From: Marinicella sp.
GTDB lineage: Bacteria; Pseudomonadota; Gammaproteobacteria; Xanthomonadales; Marinicellaceae
Direction: 5' to 3'
Length of the DNA: 64,000 nucleotides
NCBI GenBank assembly: GCA_028284365.1
Contig: JANQRW010000022.1
Coordinates: 62,001-126,000 of the forward strand
Part shown: piece after piece, positions 1-8,323 of the stretch
Layout of the letters: each line of letters begins with the position of its first letter
Position numbering within the stretch: the stretch's first letter is position 1
Program-made: the position numbers and the translations under genes
The notes under the pieces: generated by a model
Told to the model about the DNA's origin: nothing
Seen by the model: the letters and a program-made list of their open reading frames with translations, nothing else
Database searches by the model: none

Positions 1-346
1 TTAGAAAACTGAAATGCGAATCATTGTGGGCGCTGATGATGGTTGATAACTGATCGCCCGGCATACCTCCGACTATCGTTCGCGCTGGCCCAAAGGCCAT
101 GTTGCGACCATTGGCGCCTTCCAAAACATAGCTTGTTTCGTCCAAATCAGGAAAAGACAGTTTAGCAATGGGGTGGGTATCAGCCCAATCCCAAGGTTTA
201 TGCTTTTTACCATCTCGCAATGTGGCTTGCCAAGCATCGGCGATTAAATACTGAGCCAGTTGGGCCTTTGCCAGCAAGTAGACGGAGGAACCTACCTGCC
301 AGCTGCCCACAGTTAACACAGCAGCAATGATGAGTTTGATCCACAT
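1..346 (-). CDS. class GN sortase (5' part only, runs off the window)
   Basis: This is the N-terminal part of a Gram-negative class GN sortase, a membrane-anchored cysteine transpeptidase that processes the C-terminal signal of its partner protein. The visible part has a hydrophobic N-terminal anchor (IKLIIAAVLTVGSW), then AKAQLAQYLIADAW, then the sortase core with VLEGANGRNMAFGPA and the catalytic-His segment SAHNDSHFSFL. The catalytic Cys and Arg lie beyond base 1. I chose the ATG at 346 because AAGGAG stands just upstream and the anchor follows at once. ATGs at 418 or 415 in the same frame, also with a GGAG, would add 24 or 23 residues. The gene lies directly downstream of its presumed substrate (502-2595), the usual arrangement for this pair. 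Confidence 0.85.
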   Translation of the reverse strand, partial: MWIKLIIAAVLTVGSWQVGSSVYLLAKAQLAQYLIADAWQATLRDGKKHKPWDWADTHPIAKLSFPDLDETSYVLEGANGRNMAFGPARTIVGGMPGDQLSTIISAHNDSHFSFL

Positions 347-501
347 ACGACTCCTTGATGTGTGTTTTGTGGCTTTAGCTCCGAAAGCCAGTGATCGAGA
401 GTTAGAGGTAATCATCATTTGCTCCTGTGTCAGTTGTTTGGTCCAGTTTATGTATTTCGAAATGTGTTCGAACCCACTTTGCTATGGAAAATCATTGTTT
501 A

Positions 502-2595
502 TCAATAAATTCGTCGGGCCATCAGTGCCAATGTCACCATCAACATACCGATCAAAAGGTTCCTGCGCCAGCCAAGCGAACCTTGAGGATAAGCTGCTGA
601 TTGTGCTGCTTTTGCCTCAGCCATGCGGCTGGCATCTGGATTCCTATCCACAGCTACCATGGCAGTGAACTCTGTAATTAAGCGATGCTTTAAAGCCAAA
701 TCGATGATTTTTTCTTTGAGTAGTTCATGATCACCACCTAACATCAAATCATCGGTCATTTCTTCCACTTTATTGCGTGCCCACAACCTTGAGATACCAG
801 TGGTGCGATCATCATCATTGAGCTTTATTTGTTCAGACCAGGTATTCTTTTCGTTACCGTCTGATGAGAGGCCACTGACCACAAAGCTTGGAGCTCCGGT
901 GGTTTTGTTAACTGGAGTCTTACTGGTTATGATCAATGGTTGGTCCAGGTACAAATCTGGAATCACGCTGGGACTTTGGATCACATCAGAAGTATCCCAT
1001 GTGATTTTCACATCGGTCAAAGCCGGATGCTGCAACTGTGCAAACAGATGACTCATGGATTCATTGACCTGATCCAATGCGGCAATGTGGGTGTATGTTC
1101 CACGCCCGAACATAGCGGCTTTATTCATAAAATAATTATTGGGGGCAGGTCCAATGGCTATGGTGAACAATCGAGCATCACCTATGTCTTGTGCGATTTG
1201 ATCAAAAATTTGCGCCTCATTACCAACCGACCCATCAGTCATAAAGATAATTTGGTTCAGATACCCAGATTTAATGTTCTCACGTTGCATAGCAATTTGT
1301 AGTGCTGGAGCCATATTGGTGCCGCCATCTGAGCTGAAAGTATCAACAAAATCCAGTGCTTTTCCAATATTTGCTGGGGTGGCTGGCATGGATGAAGGAA
1401 ACAACGCTTTGGCCGTTGAGTCAAAATCAATCACATTAAAATAAGTACCGCTATCCAATTCAGATAATGCAAACAACAACGCATCCTTGGATTGTTCCAA
1501 GGCCATGCCATGCATGGAACCTGATGTGTCCATGATATAGGTCATGTTTCTGGGTTGGCTTGATTTTTCTACCTGGCTGGGAGGCATCACCATCAATAAT
1601 GAATATTCAAAACCACCTTTTTGTTCTGAAAAATAAGCGGCTGTGGGTGTTTGTTCCAATGTTGGATGCCAACGCAATACGAAGTCATTGTGGTCATACA
1701 GTTGTTCATCTTTGAGGTTGATTTGTTGGGTGCTGAAATTTTGGTTAATTTCCACATTGTGGTGTAGAGAACGGATTTCATCTAATTCAAAACCGACATC
1801 CAGGTTGATATCAATGCTGCGATACATTTGGTCTTTAACACCATAGGTTAGTGGTAATTTAGCATCAAACCCTTCAGGAATATAACGTTCTTTGATCGCC
1901 ATGGGTAAACGCAACTCATAAAAATCTTGCTCGTAACGCAAACTCAATTGGTAAGTGATTTCTACGCTGATTGCTTCCTGGGGTGCGATATTGGCAATAT
2001 CAGCAGTGAAAATATTAGGTCGATATTGTTTCACCATGGTGGCAGTTAAACCATCTGATTTAGCCTGTTCATAAATCTGCTCAGCTTGTTTTTTCTCATG
2101 AATTTCTCCCTCAATGACCCGCTCACCCAAGATCATCTTCAATTCATAAACAGCAGATTTATCAGCCATGGGAAAAGCGTAAACACCTTCGGTGATCCAA
2201 CCATCCTGATCATTGAAAAAAGTTTGTTTGAGTTTAATGGTCGCCAACAAACCGAAGACATCAACGTCATATTCTGTTTGTACTAATTTTAATGAATGGT
2301 ACTCACCAGTGGTTTTGTTAAACTCCATCATCATGCCGCTGGTAATTTCATCGAAATTCACAGCTTGTAAGCTTGAATCTGATTGGGCATATGCATTGAC
2401 ATGGTATAAAGTGGTGTAGAACATGGCCAATGAGAAAATCACCACATCTTTCCAATTCAAACCCAACTTATGGTACTTCTTCGCAGAAGGGTGGGAAACT
2501 TTTTTTTGTGTCGCCTTTTTTTGCGCCAATTGCTCTAACTGCCACCGAATAGATTTGTTCTTTGTGACTTCATGCTTGCTTTGCTCTGTATTCAT
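502..2595 (-). CDS. marine proteobacterial sortase target protein (VIT and vWA domains)
   Basis: The protein is about 697 residues. A short basic cytoplasmic N-terminus is followed by a membrane/signal segment (VVIFSLAMFYTTLYHVNAYA), a vault/inter-alpha-trypsin (VIT) domain over roughly residues 50-180, and a von Willebrand factor A domain whose metal-site motif DTSGS starts at D356. The C-terminus (about 669-697) is a sorting signal: YPQGS, a hydrophobic helix, then ARRIY. This matches the family that is usually the only sortase substrate in Gram-negative marine bacteria, and the sortase gene is adjacent. The YPQGS box departs from the LPxTG-like consensus. The ATG at 2595 was preferred to an upstream TTG at 2646. 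Its function is unknown; a cell-surface or periplasmic adhesive or protein-binding role is inferred from the domains. Confidence 0.88.
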   Translation of the reverse strand: MNTEQSKHEVTKNKSIRWQLEQLAQKKATQKKVSHPSAKKYHKLGLNWKDVVIFSLAMFYTTLYHVNAYAQSDSSLQAVNFDEITSGMMMEFNKTTGEYHSLKLVQTEYDVDVFGLLATIKLKQTFFNDQDGWITEGVYAFPMADKSAVYELKMILGERVIEGEIHEKKQAEQIYEQAKSDGLTATMVKQYRPNIFTADIANIAPQEAISVEITYQLSLRYEQDFYELRLPMAIKERYIPEGFDAKLPLTYGVKDQMYRSIDINLDVGFELDEIRSLHHNVEINQNFSTQQINLKDEQLYDHNDFVLRWHPTLEQTPTAAYFSEQKGGFEYSLLMVMPPSQVEKSSQPRNMTYIMDTSGSMHGMALEQSKDALLFALSELDSGTYFNVIDFDSTAKALFPSSMPATPANIGKALDFVDTFSSDGGTNMAPALQIAMQRENIKSGYLNQIIFMTDGSVGNEAQIFDQIAQDIGDARLFTIAIGPAPNNYFMNKAAMFGRGTYTHIAALDQVNESMSHLFAQLQHPALTDVKITWDTSDVIQSPSVIPDLYLDQPLIITSKTPVNKTTGAPSFVVSGLSSDGNEKNTWSEQIKLNDDDRTTGISRLWARNKVEEMTDDLMLGGDHELLKEKIIDLALKHRLITEFTAMVAVDRNPDASRMAEAKAAQSAAYPQGSLGWRRNLLIGMLMVTLALMARRIY

Positions 2596-2713
2596 ACCGT
2601 ATCTCAAATAATTAAAAGGAATATTATTGGGAAAGTATTTAAACAAGCAGATATGCCATTCTCATGCTGAAGATATGATGAGTTGTGTTGAATTATGGCA
2701 AATTTATGACAAC

Positions 2714-2743
2714 AAAAAAAACCAGCATCAGATTGCTGGTTTT
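2714..2743. terminator. intrinsic terminator, possibly bidirectional
   Basis: The arms ACCAGCA (2721-2727) and TGCTGGT (2734-2740) form a stem with a 6-nt loop. A run of seven A lies on the left and TTTT on the right. Read on the minus strand it gives a stem followed by a U-run, which would end transcription of the secreted-protein gene at 2829-4121. Confidence 0.75.
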
Positions 2744-2760
2744 CAATACATAAGGGGCGC

Positions 2761-2820
2761 CGCCTGTAGAGATGTAGGTGTTAGAGTCGAGACCGAACAC
2801 CTAATAGCATTCCTTATTTC
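2761..2820 (+). repeat. short copy of the dispersed intergenic repeat family (copy R1)
   Basis: It begins CGCCTGTAGAGATGTAGGTG and ends CATTCCTTATTTC, matching the 3' part of the longer copy at 59323-59508 (CGCCTATAGGGATATAGGTG ... CATTCCTTATTTC). An internal inverted repeat AGGTGTT (2776-2782) / AACACCT (2796-2802) is present. The ATTCCTT end lies next to the stop codon of the gene at 2829-4121. Confidence 0.55.
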
Positions 2821-2828
2821 TTGCTTAC

Positions 2829-4121
2829 TCAGAAAGCAGGGCATGTGGGTGGCTGAATGACGCCCTCAAAATCATTGGCAAATATCAAATCACTCTCAAA
2901 ACCATTGCTGAAGATAAAATTACCTGCACCAGCCTGAGCTTTTGCTAACCGACCCGACAGCGTGAATGGCAAACTGCTGCCATCACCAAAAGGAAATGGG
3001 TCTATGCTGTCTGTTAATGTGGTTATATTTCCGGTATTCACATCAATCCAGCGGCCTGTGTTTTCATTCGCAAAAACCGCCACTAATTTATTTTGTTGAC
3101 TGAACATCAAACTGGTTAATACACCTGTTTCACTGCCCAAATCATCAAAATTAGTACAGCTGGCTTGCATGGTCTTGCTGTCTACTTCAATCAATACATC
3201 GGTGGTGTCGAATGAAGTAGAGTCTAAAGCGTAGTAATTACCGTTGATTGGACTCACCGCAAAATCATGGATACCATAATCCAAAACACCGGTGCTGGCT
3301 AAACAACTTTGTAAAGCACCATCCTCATTACCGTTAGTAATGTAATCAGCCACCACACATGCTGAGAAGGCATTGGTGCGGTCTCTGAATTGGTCCATAA
3401 CAGCCGCGCATGTTGCATCGTTGGTGGTGTTGGCTTCTGACCAATTTGCCGGAATGGTTGTGCCATTGGCTACAGTTAAGTTAGCTGCAGTTACTTGACC
3501 AATCATGATTCGTGGCGTTTGGTAAAGCACCTCTCCTGTTCCCGCCATAACATCAGCACTGGAAGAATAATTAGTCTTATATCCCAATAAAAAAAGATTA
3601 CCGAGCTGATCAAATGAGGCGGCGGTGTGTACGGTTGGTATCACCTGGTGGGTGCCATTGGGTAAACCACCCTCTTCAGGCGCTGGATTGATTTGTCCAA
3701 TGTTCTGATAACCACCGTCATTACCAATTCGGTAAACATTGACTGGGTCTGCTTTCATCATATCGCCTGGATTGCCAGGTGACGGAAAAGGAAACAGATC
3801 AAATTCGATGTGCGCACCAATACCCAAAGTATCGGTCGGCATCAAACCATAAAGGAAATGATCTATTGGGCTTAAACCCAAACCATCAATAGGGTTTTGT
3901 AAAGCACCACATGTGGCAGTATCCAACACATCAATCAATACCTGATTGGACATGTTGGTGCATTGTCGATACAAGCTGTTCTGACCCAAAGCATCATAGC
4001 TGATACTGAAAGCCTGATTCTCAAAATCCTGAAACGATGTATTTACACCAGGCGTACAAACAGGGGCTCCTGCATCAACACCAACTGAAAATAAAATTGA
4101 AACACACAGCAACTTCTTCAT
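2829..4121 (-). CDS. secreted protein with a double F-E C-terminal tail, function unknown
   Basis: The protein is about 430 residues. Its start has a good ribosome site (AGGGG five bases ahead) and an N-terminal signal peptide (MKKLLCVSILFSVGVDAGA). The mature part has paired cysteines and alternating strands that look like a beta-rich repeat or propeller (YYALDSTSFDTTDVLIEVD, NTGRWIDVNTGNITTL), but I do not recognise a catalytic motif. The last 30 residues carry two related short motifs, FIFSNGFESD and LIFANDFE. Tails of the type [IV]F-x-[ND]GFE recur on exported proteins of this bacterial group, so it may be a sorting or surface-retention signal; that is inference. The gene is monocistronic, with a terminator at 2714-2743. 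Confidence 0.7.
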   Translation of the reverse strand: MKKLLCVSILFSVGVDAGAPVCTPGVNTSFQDFENQAFSISYDALGQNSLYRQCTNMSNQVLIDVLDTATCGALQNPIDGLGLSPIDHFLYGLMPTDTLGIGAHIEFDLFPFPSPGNPGDMMKADPVNVYRIGNDGGYQNIGQINPAPEEGGLPNGTHQVIPTVHTAASFDQLGNLFLLGYKTNYSSSADVMAGTGEVLYQTPRIMIGQVTAANLTVANGTTIPANWSEANTTNDATCAAVMDQFRDRTNAFSACVVADYITNGNEDGALQSCLASTGVLDYGIHDFAVSPINGNYYALDSTSFDTTDVLIEVDSKTMQASCTNFDDLGSETGVLTSLMFSQQNKLVAVFANENTGRWIDVNTGNITTLTDSIDPFPFGDGSSLPFTLSGRLAKAQAGAGNFIFSNGFESDLIFANDFEGVIQPPTCPAF

Positions 4122-4365
4122 ACAACCCCTAATAAAACACACAGATGCTGATAATTATCACTATTTTCGATGCAAAATGGTAAAAAAGCGCGGATTTACT
4201 AATTTTGTAAGACAAATAATTATTTTTACAACTTAACAATAATAACGACTTAATAGAAGTGACATTTTTTTACATGTAACAGAATGTTAAAAGCGGTGAG
4301 TTAAGTTTGACCTCGAACAAATTCGTTGATAAGCTTTATACATTCGTTTAATTAGAGGATAAATT

Positions 4366-4875
4366 ATGGGATTTTTTGATTTTTTAGCTGATGCAGGTTC
4401 AAGGGTTTTTGGTAAGGATGATCCAGAGCCAGAAGCTACATTACCAGTTATCAAGCACATTGAGAACAGTGGTGTGGATATCAGCAACATAAAAACTAAA
4501 CTCACTCAAGGTGTGGTCACACTTTCAGGATATGTACCTAACCAGGAACAAAAAGAGAAAGCCGTATTGACTGCAGGTAATATAGCTGGGATTTCACGCG
4601 TTCAAGATAATCTCATCTTAGGCGCGCCTCCAGCCGATGTAGCGGAGGTCGAAAAAGCTGAAGCTGAAGTGGCAGCAGCCGAAGAAGGTAAAGCAGGTGA
4701 AGAAGCCTGGGAATCAAGAACATATACAGTTAAGTCTGGCGATACTTTAGGCAAAATTGCCAAAGAGATTTATGGTAATGCCATGGAATACCCAAAAATC
4801 TTTGAAGCCAACAAGCCAATGTTATCCGATCCGGATAAAATTTATCCTGGTCAGGTTTTGAGAATCCCTGAATAA
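4366..4875 (+). CDS. kbp: LysM/BON-domain protein, potassium-binding protein Kbp (YgaU)
   Basis: The 169-residue protein has the E. coli Kbp/YgaU layout. It starts MGFFDFLADAGSRVFG, has a BON domain at about residues 25-85 (DISNIKTKLTQGVVTLSGYV), an Ala/Glu-rich linker, and a C-terminal LysM domain at about 120-168 (YTVKSGDTLGKIAKEIYGNA, ending PGQVLRIPE). In E. coli this small cytoplasmic protein binds K+ and helps growth under high potassium. The linker is longer than in E. coli. GAGG stands at a good distance before the ATG. The gene stands alone and ends at the terminator at 4909-4944. Confidence 0.93.
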   Translation: MGFFDFLADAGSRVFGKDDPEPEATLPVIKHIENSGVDISNIKTKLTQGVVTLSGYVPNQEQKEKAVLTAGNIAGISRVQDNLILGAPPADVAEVEKAEAEVAAAEEGKAGEEAWESRTYTVKSGDTLGKIAKEIYGNAMEYPKIFEANKPMLSDPDKIYPGQVLRIPE

Positions 4876-4908
4876 TATAGATAAGCCACCTTTAAAGGGG
4901 TATTAGAT

Positions 4909-4944
4909 AGCCACTTGGTTAGGAATCAAGTGGCTTTTTTTTTT
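4909..4944 (+). terminator. intrinsic terminator of kbp, overlapping the 3' end of tcdA
   Basis: The arms AGCCACTTG (4909-4917) and CAAGTGGCT (4927-4935) form a 9-bp stem with a 9-nt loop, followed by about ten T. The right arm and T-run lie inside the opposite-strand tcdA frame and encode its last residues KKKAT plus the stop codon. Confidence 0.88.
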
Positions 4945-5672
4945 GCTAACTCACGAATGACCACATCAGCCGCCCTGATACCAAAGCTGCTGATCACCAT
5001 TGGACTGGTACCATAGCCTGAATCACAGTCCAGTTGGAATGATTGATTTTTACTCATATCACAAAAAGGCAGGATCATTTGTTGATCAGAGTAGACTGCC
5101 TGAATATTGAATTTCTTTTTGTTTTTCAAACCATGGTGTTTACGCAATTCATAGCGTACTTTTTTCAATAAGCGATCACCGCTACTTTTAGCCAGGTCAT
5201 TGGATTGGATTCTGCTTGGATCAGTTTTACCACCAGCACCACCACAAGTAATGACAGGTATGTTTCTGCTCAAACATTCCGCCAACAGCAACACTTTGTG
5301 CTTGACTGAATCAATGGCATCAATCAAATAATCATAGTCTGCCAATAATTCATCTGCATTACTGGCCATAAAAAAGGCTTCAGAGTAACCAACCTGGCAA
5401 TCAGGATTGATCTCTGTAATCCGCTGCGCCATCACATGCACCTTCGGTTGACCTATGGTGCTGTCTAAAGCATGGATTTGGCGATTGATGTTGGTGACAC
5501 ACAACTCATCGGCATCAATCAAAGTGATCTTGCCTACACCGCTGCGAGCCAGCATTTCAGCAGCCCAACAGCCCACACCACCCACGCCAATTATCGCCAC
5601 ATGGGCCTGTTGTAATCGTGATAACCCACCCGCCCCAAATAACCTTTCTATACCACCAAAACGCTCTTTCAT
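4926..5672 (-). CDS. tcdA: tRNA threonylcarbamoyladenosine dehydratase TcdA (CsdL)
   Basis: This E1-like (ThiF/MoeB) ATP-dependent enzyme cyclises t6A37 of tRNAs to ct6A. At 248 residues it has the usual family length. Visible marks are the start MKERFGGIERLFG, the nucleotide-binding GVGGVG (residues 29-34), LIDADELCVTNINRQ and the loop YLIDAIDSVKHK. It overlaps the end of tatD by 4 bases and is the last gene of the cta-cyoE-tatD-tcdA run, so it is probably co-transcribed with tatD. Its last codons are shared with the kbp terminator on the other strand, which limits change in that tail. Confidence 0.93.
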   Translation of the reverse strand: MKERFGGIERLFGAGGLSRLQQAHVAIIGVGGVGCWAAEMLARSGVGKITLIDADELCVTNINRQIHALDSTIGQPKVHVMAQRITEINPDCQVGYSEAFFMASNADELLADYDYLIDAIDSVKHKVLLLAECLSRNIPVITCGGAGGKTDPSRIQSNDLAKSSGDRLLKKVRYELRKHHGLKNKKKFNIQAVYSDQQMILPFCDMSKNQSFQLDCDSGYGTSPMVISSFGIRAADVVIRELAKKKAT

Positions 5673-6433
5673 AGTTTAAATAAATGTTTGGTATTAACTG
5701 TGGTTTGTGCAGCCAATTGGTCTGCCCCAATACCTTTGATTGAAGCAATCTCATGATTAACCCGTAATAAATCAATGGGCAAATTACGTTTACCAGTACG
5801 ATCATGAAAGGGTTGATCAGGCGCATCTGTTTCTAGCATTAAACGGTCCAGAGGAACAGATTGAACCATTTCTTGAAGCTTTGTTGCTTTAGGGTTACAG
5901 ACAGCAGGACCAAAGCCTAGGTAAACACCTGCACCAGTAATTTGTCGAGCTTGTTCAACTGACCCGTTGAAACTGTGCATGACGGCTTTGAAATAATCAT
6001 GCTTTTTCAAGGTTTTAAAAACATCATCAATTGCGCCACGGGCATGTAACACCAAAGGTAAGTTAAAATGCTTTGCCAAAATCACTTGGGCCTCAAAGAC
6101 TTTCCGTTGTTTCTCACGATCTAAATCTTTGAGGTAATAATCCAAACCACATTCACCAACACCTACGGCCCCAGAGCCTTGCAAAGACTTGGCTAAAAAT
6201 TCTAAATCTGTGGCACTGTGCTCATTGATATAATATGGATGTAAACCTAGAGTATAAACCACTGATGGGTAATCTTTTGCCACCTTCAACACTGCGGGGA
6301 ATCGGTTAACGGTAACAGCTGGTACCACAAACCTACTCACTCCAGACAGCGTTGCCATTTTGATTAGCGCTTTGCGATCATAATCAAAACGCTCGTCATC
6401 TAAGTGAATGTGTGAATCTATCAAAACAGTCAA
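5669..6433 (-). CDS. TatD family metal-dependent hydrolase
   Basis: This is a TIM-barrel metallohydrolase of the TatD DNase family, about 254 residues, probably a 3'-5' exonuclease or deoxyribonuclease. Metal-site motifs are IDSHIHLDD near the N-terminus, GECGLDYY, LVLHARGA, MHSFNGS and LETDAPD. The chosen start is TTG at 6433, which overlaps the cyoE stop as TTGA and places the His-x-His at residues 8 and 10. A longer reading from 6526 would overlap cyoE by almost 100 bases and is unlikely. No strong ribosome site is visible, so translation may be coupled to cyoE. Confidence 0.88.
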   Translation of the reverse strand: MTVLIDSHIHLDDERFDYDRKALIKMATLSGVSRFVVPAVTVNRFPAVLKVAKDYPSVVYTLGLHPYYINEHSATDLEFLAKSLQGSGAVGVGECGLDYYLKDLDREKQRKVFEAQVILAKHFNLPLVLHARGAIDDVFKTLKKHDYFKAVMHSFNGSVEQARQITGAGVYLGFGPAVCNPKATKLQEMVQSVPLDRLMLETDAPDQPFHDRTGKRNLPIDLLRVNHEIASIKGIGADQLAAQTTVNTKHLFKL

Positions 6434-7338
6434 ATGATTGGATCTACAAACAAACGTGGCATCACATCTCCCCAATGAACATAATGATCCACTAACAAAA
6501 AAGCAAACAACAACATCAGATACCAAATCGAATATTTAAAAGTCTGCCAAGCCAGCAAGGGCGATTGCGTTTTTTTCAGTTGCAATGCCATCCACAAAAA
6601 CCTGGCTCCCAACAAGACCGCACCAGTGAAATAAATCAAGCCGCTCATGCCCGTTAAGAACGGAAAGATGGTCACTATAATAAGAATGATCGTATATAAA
6701 ATGATGTGTAACTGCGTGAATTCAACACCATGAGTTACAGGTAACATGGGAATATTTGCCTTGGCATAATCTTCTTTGCGATAAATGGCCAATGCCCAAA
6801 AATGTGGCGGAGTCCAGGCAAAAATAATACCAAACAAAATTAACGCATCTGCCGTGACATGGCCTGTCATAGTTGACCAGCCCAAAACCGGTGGCGTGGC
6901 ACCTGCAGCACCGCCAATAACAATATTCTGAGGCGTGGCCCGTTTTAAATAAAAAGTGTAAACAAAAGCATAACCAATCAATGATAAGAAAGTTAAAACT
7001 GCCGTTAAAACATTAACAAAATAGACCAGAACAGCCATTCCAATGAAAGTTAATATACCAGCAAATAACAACACTTTAGTGGCACTTAACTCGCCACTGG
7101 GTAAAGGTCTGTGTTGGGTTCTTAACATGATCGCATCAGCTTTTTGATCAGCCCAATGATTGATGGCCGCAGCTGCACCAGATGATAAACCAATACCTAC
7201 CATGCCCCATAAAATCAGCACCCACTCAGCGGTCGGGAAATTACGCATGGATAACAACATGCCAACAAACGCCGTGAACAAAATCAACAAAACCACTTTG
7301 GGTTTCGTTAATTCAAGGTATTGTTTATATTGACTCAT
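6430..7338 (-). CDS. cyoE: protoheme IX farnesyltransferase (heme O synthase)
   Basis: This UbiA-family membrane prenyltransferase converts heme B to heme O, the precursor of heme A for the aa3 oxidase. It is 302 residues with about nine membrane helices. The aspartate-rich active-site region is visible as NHWADQKADAIMLRTQHRPL, and the start YLELTKPKVVLLIL is typical. It lies 12 bases after ctaA (heme A synthase), the next enzyme in the pathway, inside the oxidase assembly cluster. It could equally be named ctaB. Confidence 0.95.
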   Translation of the reverse strand: MSQYKQYLELTKPKVVLLILFTAFVGMLLSMRNFPTAEWVLILWGMVGIGLSSGAAAAINHWADQKADAIMLRTQHRPLPSGELSATKVLLFAGILTFIGMAVLVYFVNVLTAVLTFLSLIGYAFVYTFYLKRATPQNIVIGGAAGATPPVLGWSTMTGHVTADALILFGIIFAWTPPHFWALAIYRKEDYAKANIPMLPVTHGVEFTQLHIILYTIILIIVTIFPFLTGMSGLIYFTGAVLLGARFLWMALQLKKTQSPLLAWQTFKYSIWYLMLLFAFLLVDHYVHWGDVMPRLFVDPII

Positions 7339-7350
7339 TTAATTTGGCTC

Positions 7351-8322
7351 TCAAGATTTACGGGTTTTATACAGCAACAACACCATATTAACCAATAACA
7401 ATGCCGCCACACCATTGTGCATGGTAGCCACCACTAACGGCAATGAATAAGTCACATTAATAATGCCTAATGCAATTTGCGCCACCAGCAACACCAACAA
7501 ACTCAAACCCAACGGCATCAGCTCACGGTTTCTGGTTAATTTGAAAATCAACCACCCAAAATAAACAGTCACAATCACTGCACCCATACGATGCATCATC
7601 TGAATCGCCATTCTTGCAGGACCATCCTTGACACCGAATTCATAATTTGGGCCGTATTTTTTAAAAATGTCCAATGCTTGCACAAAGTCCATTTCTGGCC
7701 ACCACACACCATTACACTCTGGAAAACCGACGCAAGCCAAGGCAGCATAGTTAGCACTGGTCCAACCACCCAAAGCTATTTGCATCACCAATAAACAAGT
7801 ACCTATCACCACCATCCATTGTTTCACATGGCCGGCATATCGATAAGGGGTGATACCAGATGAACGAGAACAGGCCAGCCATACAAACAGTGATAACACA
7901 GTCAGGCCACCAATTAAGTGACTCATGACAATACTTGGATGTAATTTCCATGTGACTGTCAACATGCCCAACAAACCCTGCAATATAACAGCAATCAAAA
8001 TGATCAAAGGTAAGGTGTATGACTCCAAATGCCTTCGCATAAAGGCCCATAAAAATAATATAACTGCTATTGCACCTAATGTTTTTGCCAAATACCTGTG
8101 AACCATTTCTTTCCATGCTTTGTCCACTTCCACTGCTCTTTCAGTGAATGTTTCATTAGCCTTTGCAATTTCATGGGCTTCATTAGGCCAAGCCAAATGG
8201 CCGTAACAACCAGGCCAATCTGGACACCCCAGGCCAGCATCGGACAAACGCACAAAGCCACCAAAAACAATGACACATAAAGTAAATCCAACTGCGATCC
8301 AAGCCAAATGTCTGTATTTCAT
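7351..8322 (-). CDS. ctaA: heme A synthase (COX15/CtaA family)
   Basis: This multi-spanning inner-membrane protein of 323 residues oxidises the methyl group of heme O to give heme A. The start is typical (GGFVRLSDAGLGCPDWPGCY). Histidines that ligate heme appear in EMVHRYLAK, HPSIVMSHLIGG, MMHRMGAV and MHNGVAAL. A cysteine pair occurs in the first loop and another in the second half (CVGFPEC). It starts one base after the stop of the preceding gene (8324-8890), so the two are translationally close within the cta cluster. Confidence 0.95.
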   Translation of the reverse strand: MKYRHLAWIAVGFTLCVIVFGGFVRLSDAGLGCPDWPGCYGHLAWPNEAHEIAKANETFTERAVEVDKAWKEMVHRYLAKTLGAIAVILFLWAFMRRHLESYTLPLIILIAVILQGLLGMLTVTWKLHPSIVMSHLIGGLTVLSLFVWLACSRSSGITPYRYAGHVKQWMVVIGTCLLVMQIALGGWTSANYAALACVGFPECNGVWWPEMDFVQALDIFKKYGPNYEFGVKDGPARMAIQMMHRMGAVIVTVYFGWLIFKLTRNRELMPLGLSLLVLLVAQIALGIINVTYSLPLVVATMHNGVAALLLVNMVLLLYKTRKS

Positions 8323-8323
8323 G

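Noticed and set aside
6434-6526. Longer tatD start inside cyoE
   Set aside because: It would add about 31 residues overlapping the cyoE frame with no family similarity. The TTGA overlap at 6433 puts the metal-binding His-x-His where TatD proteins have it.
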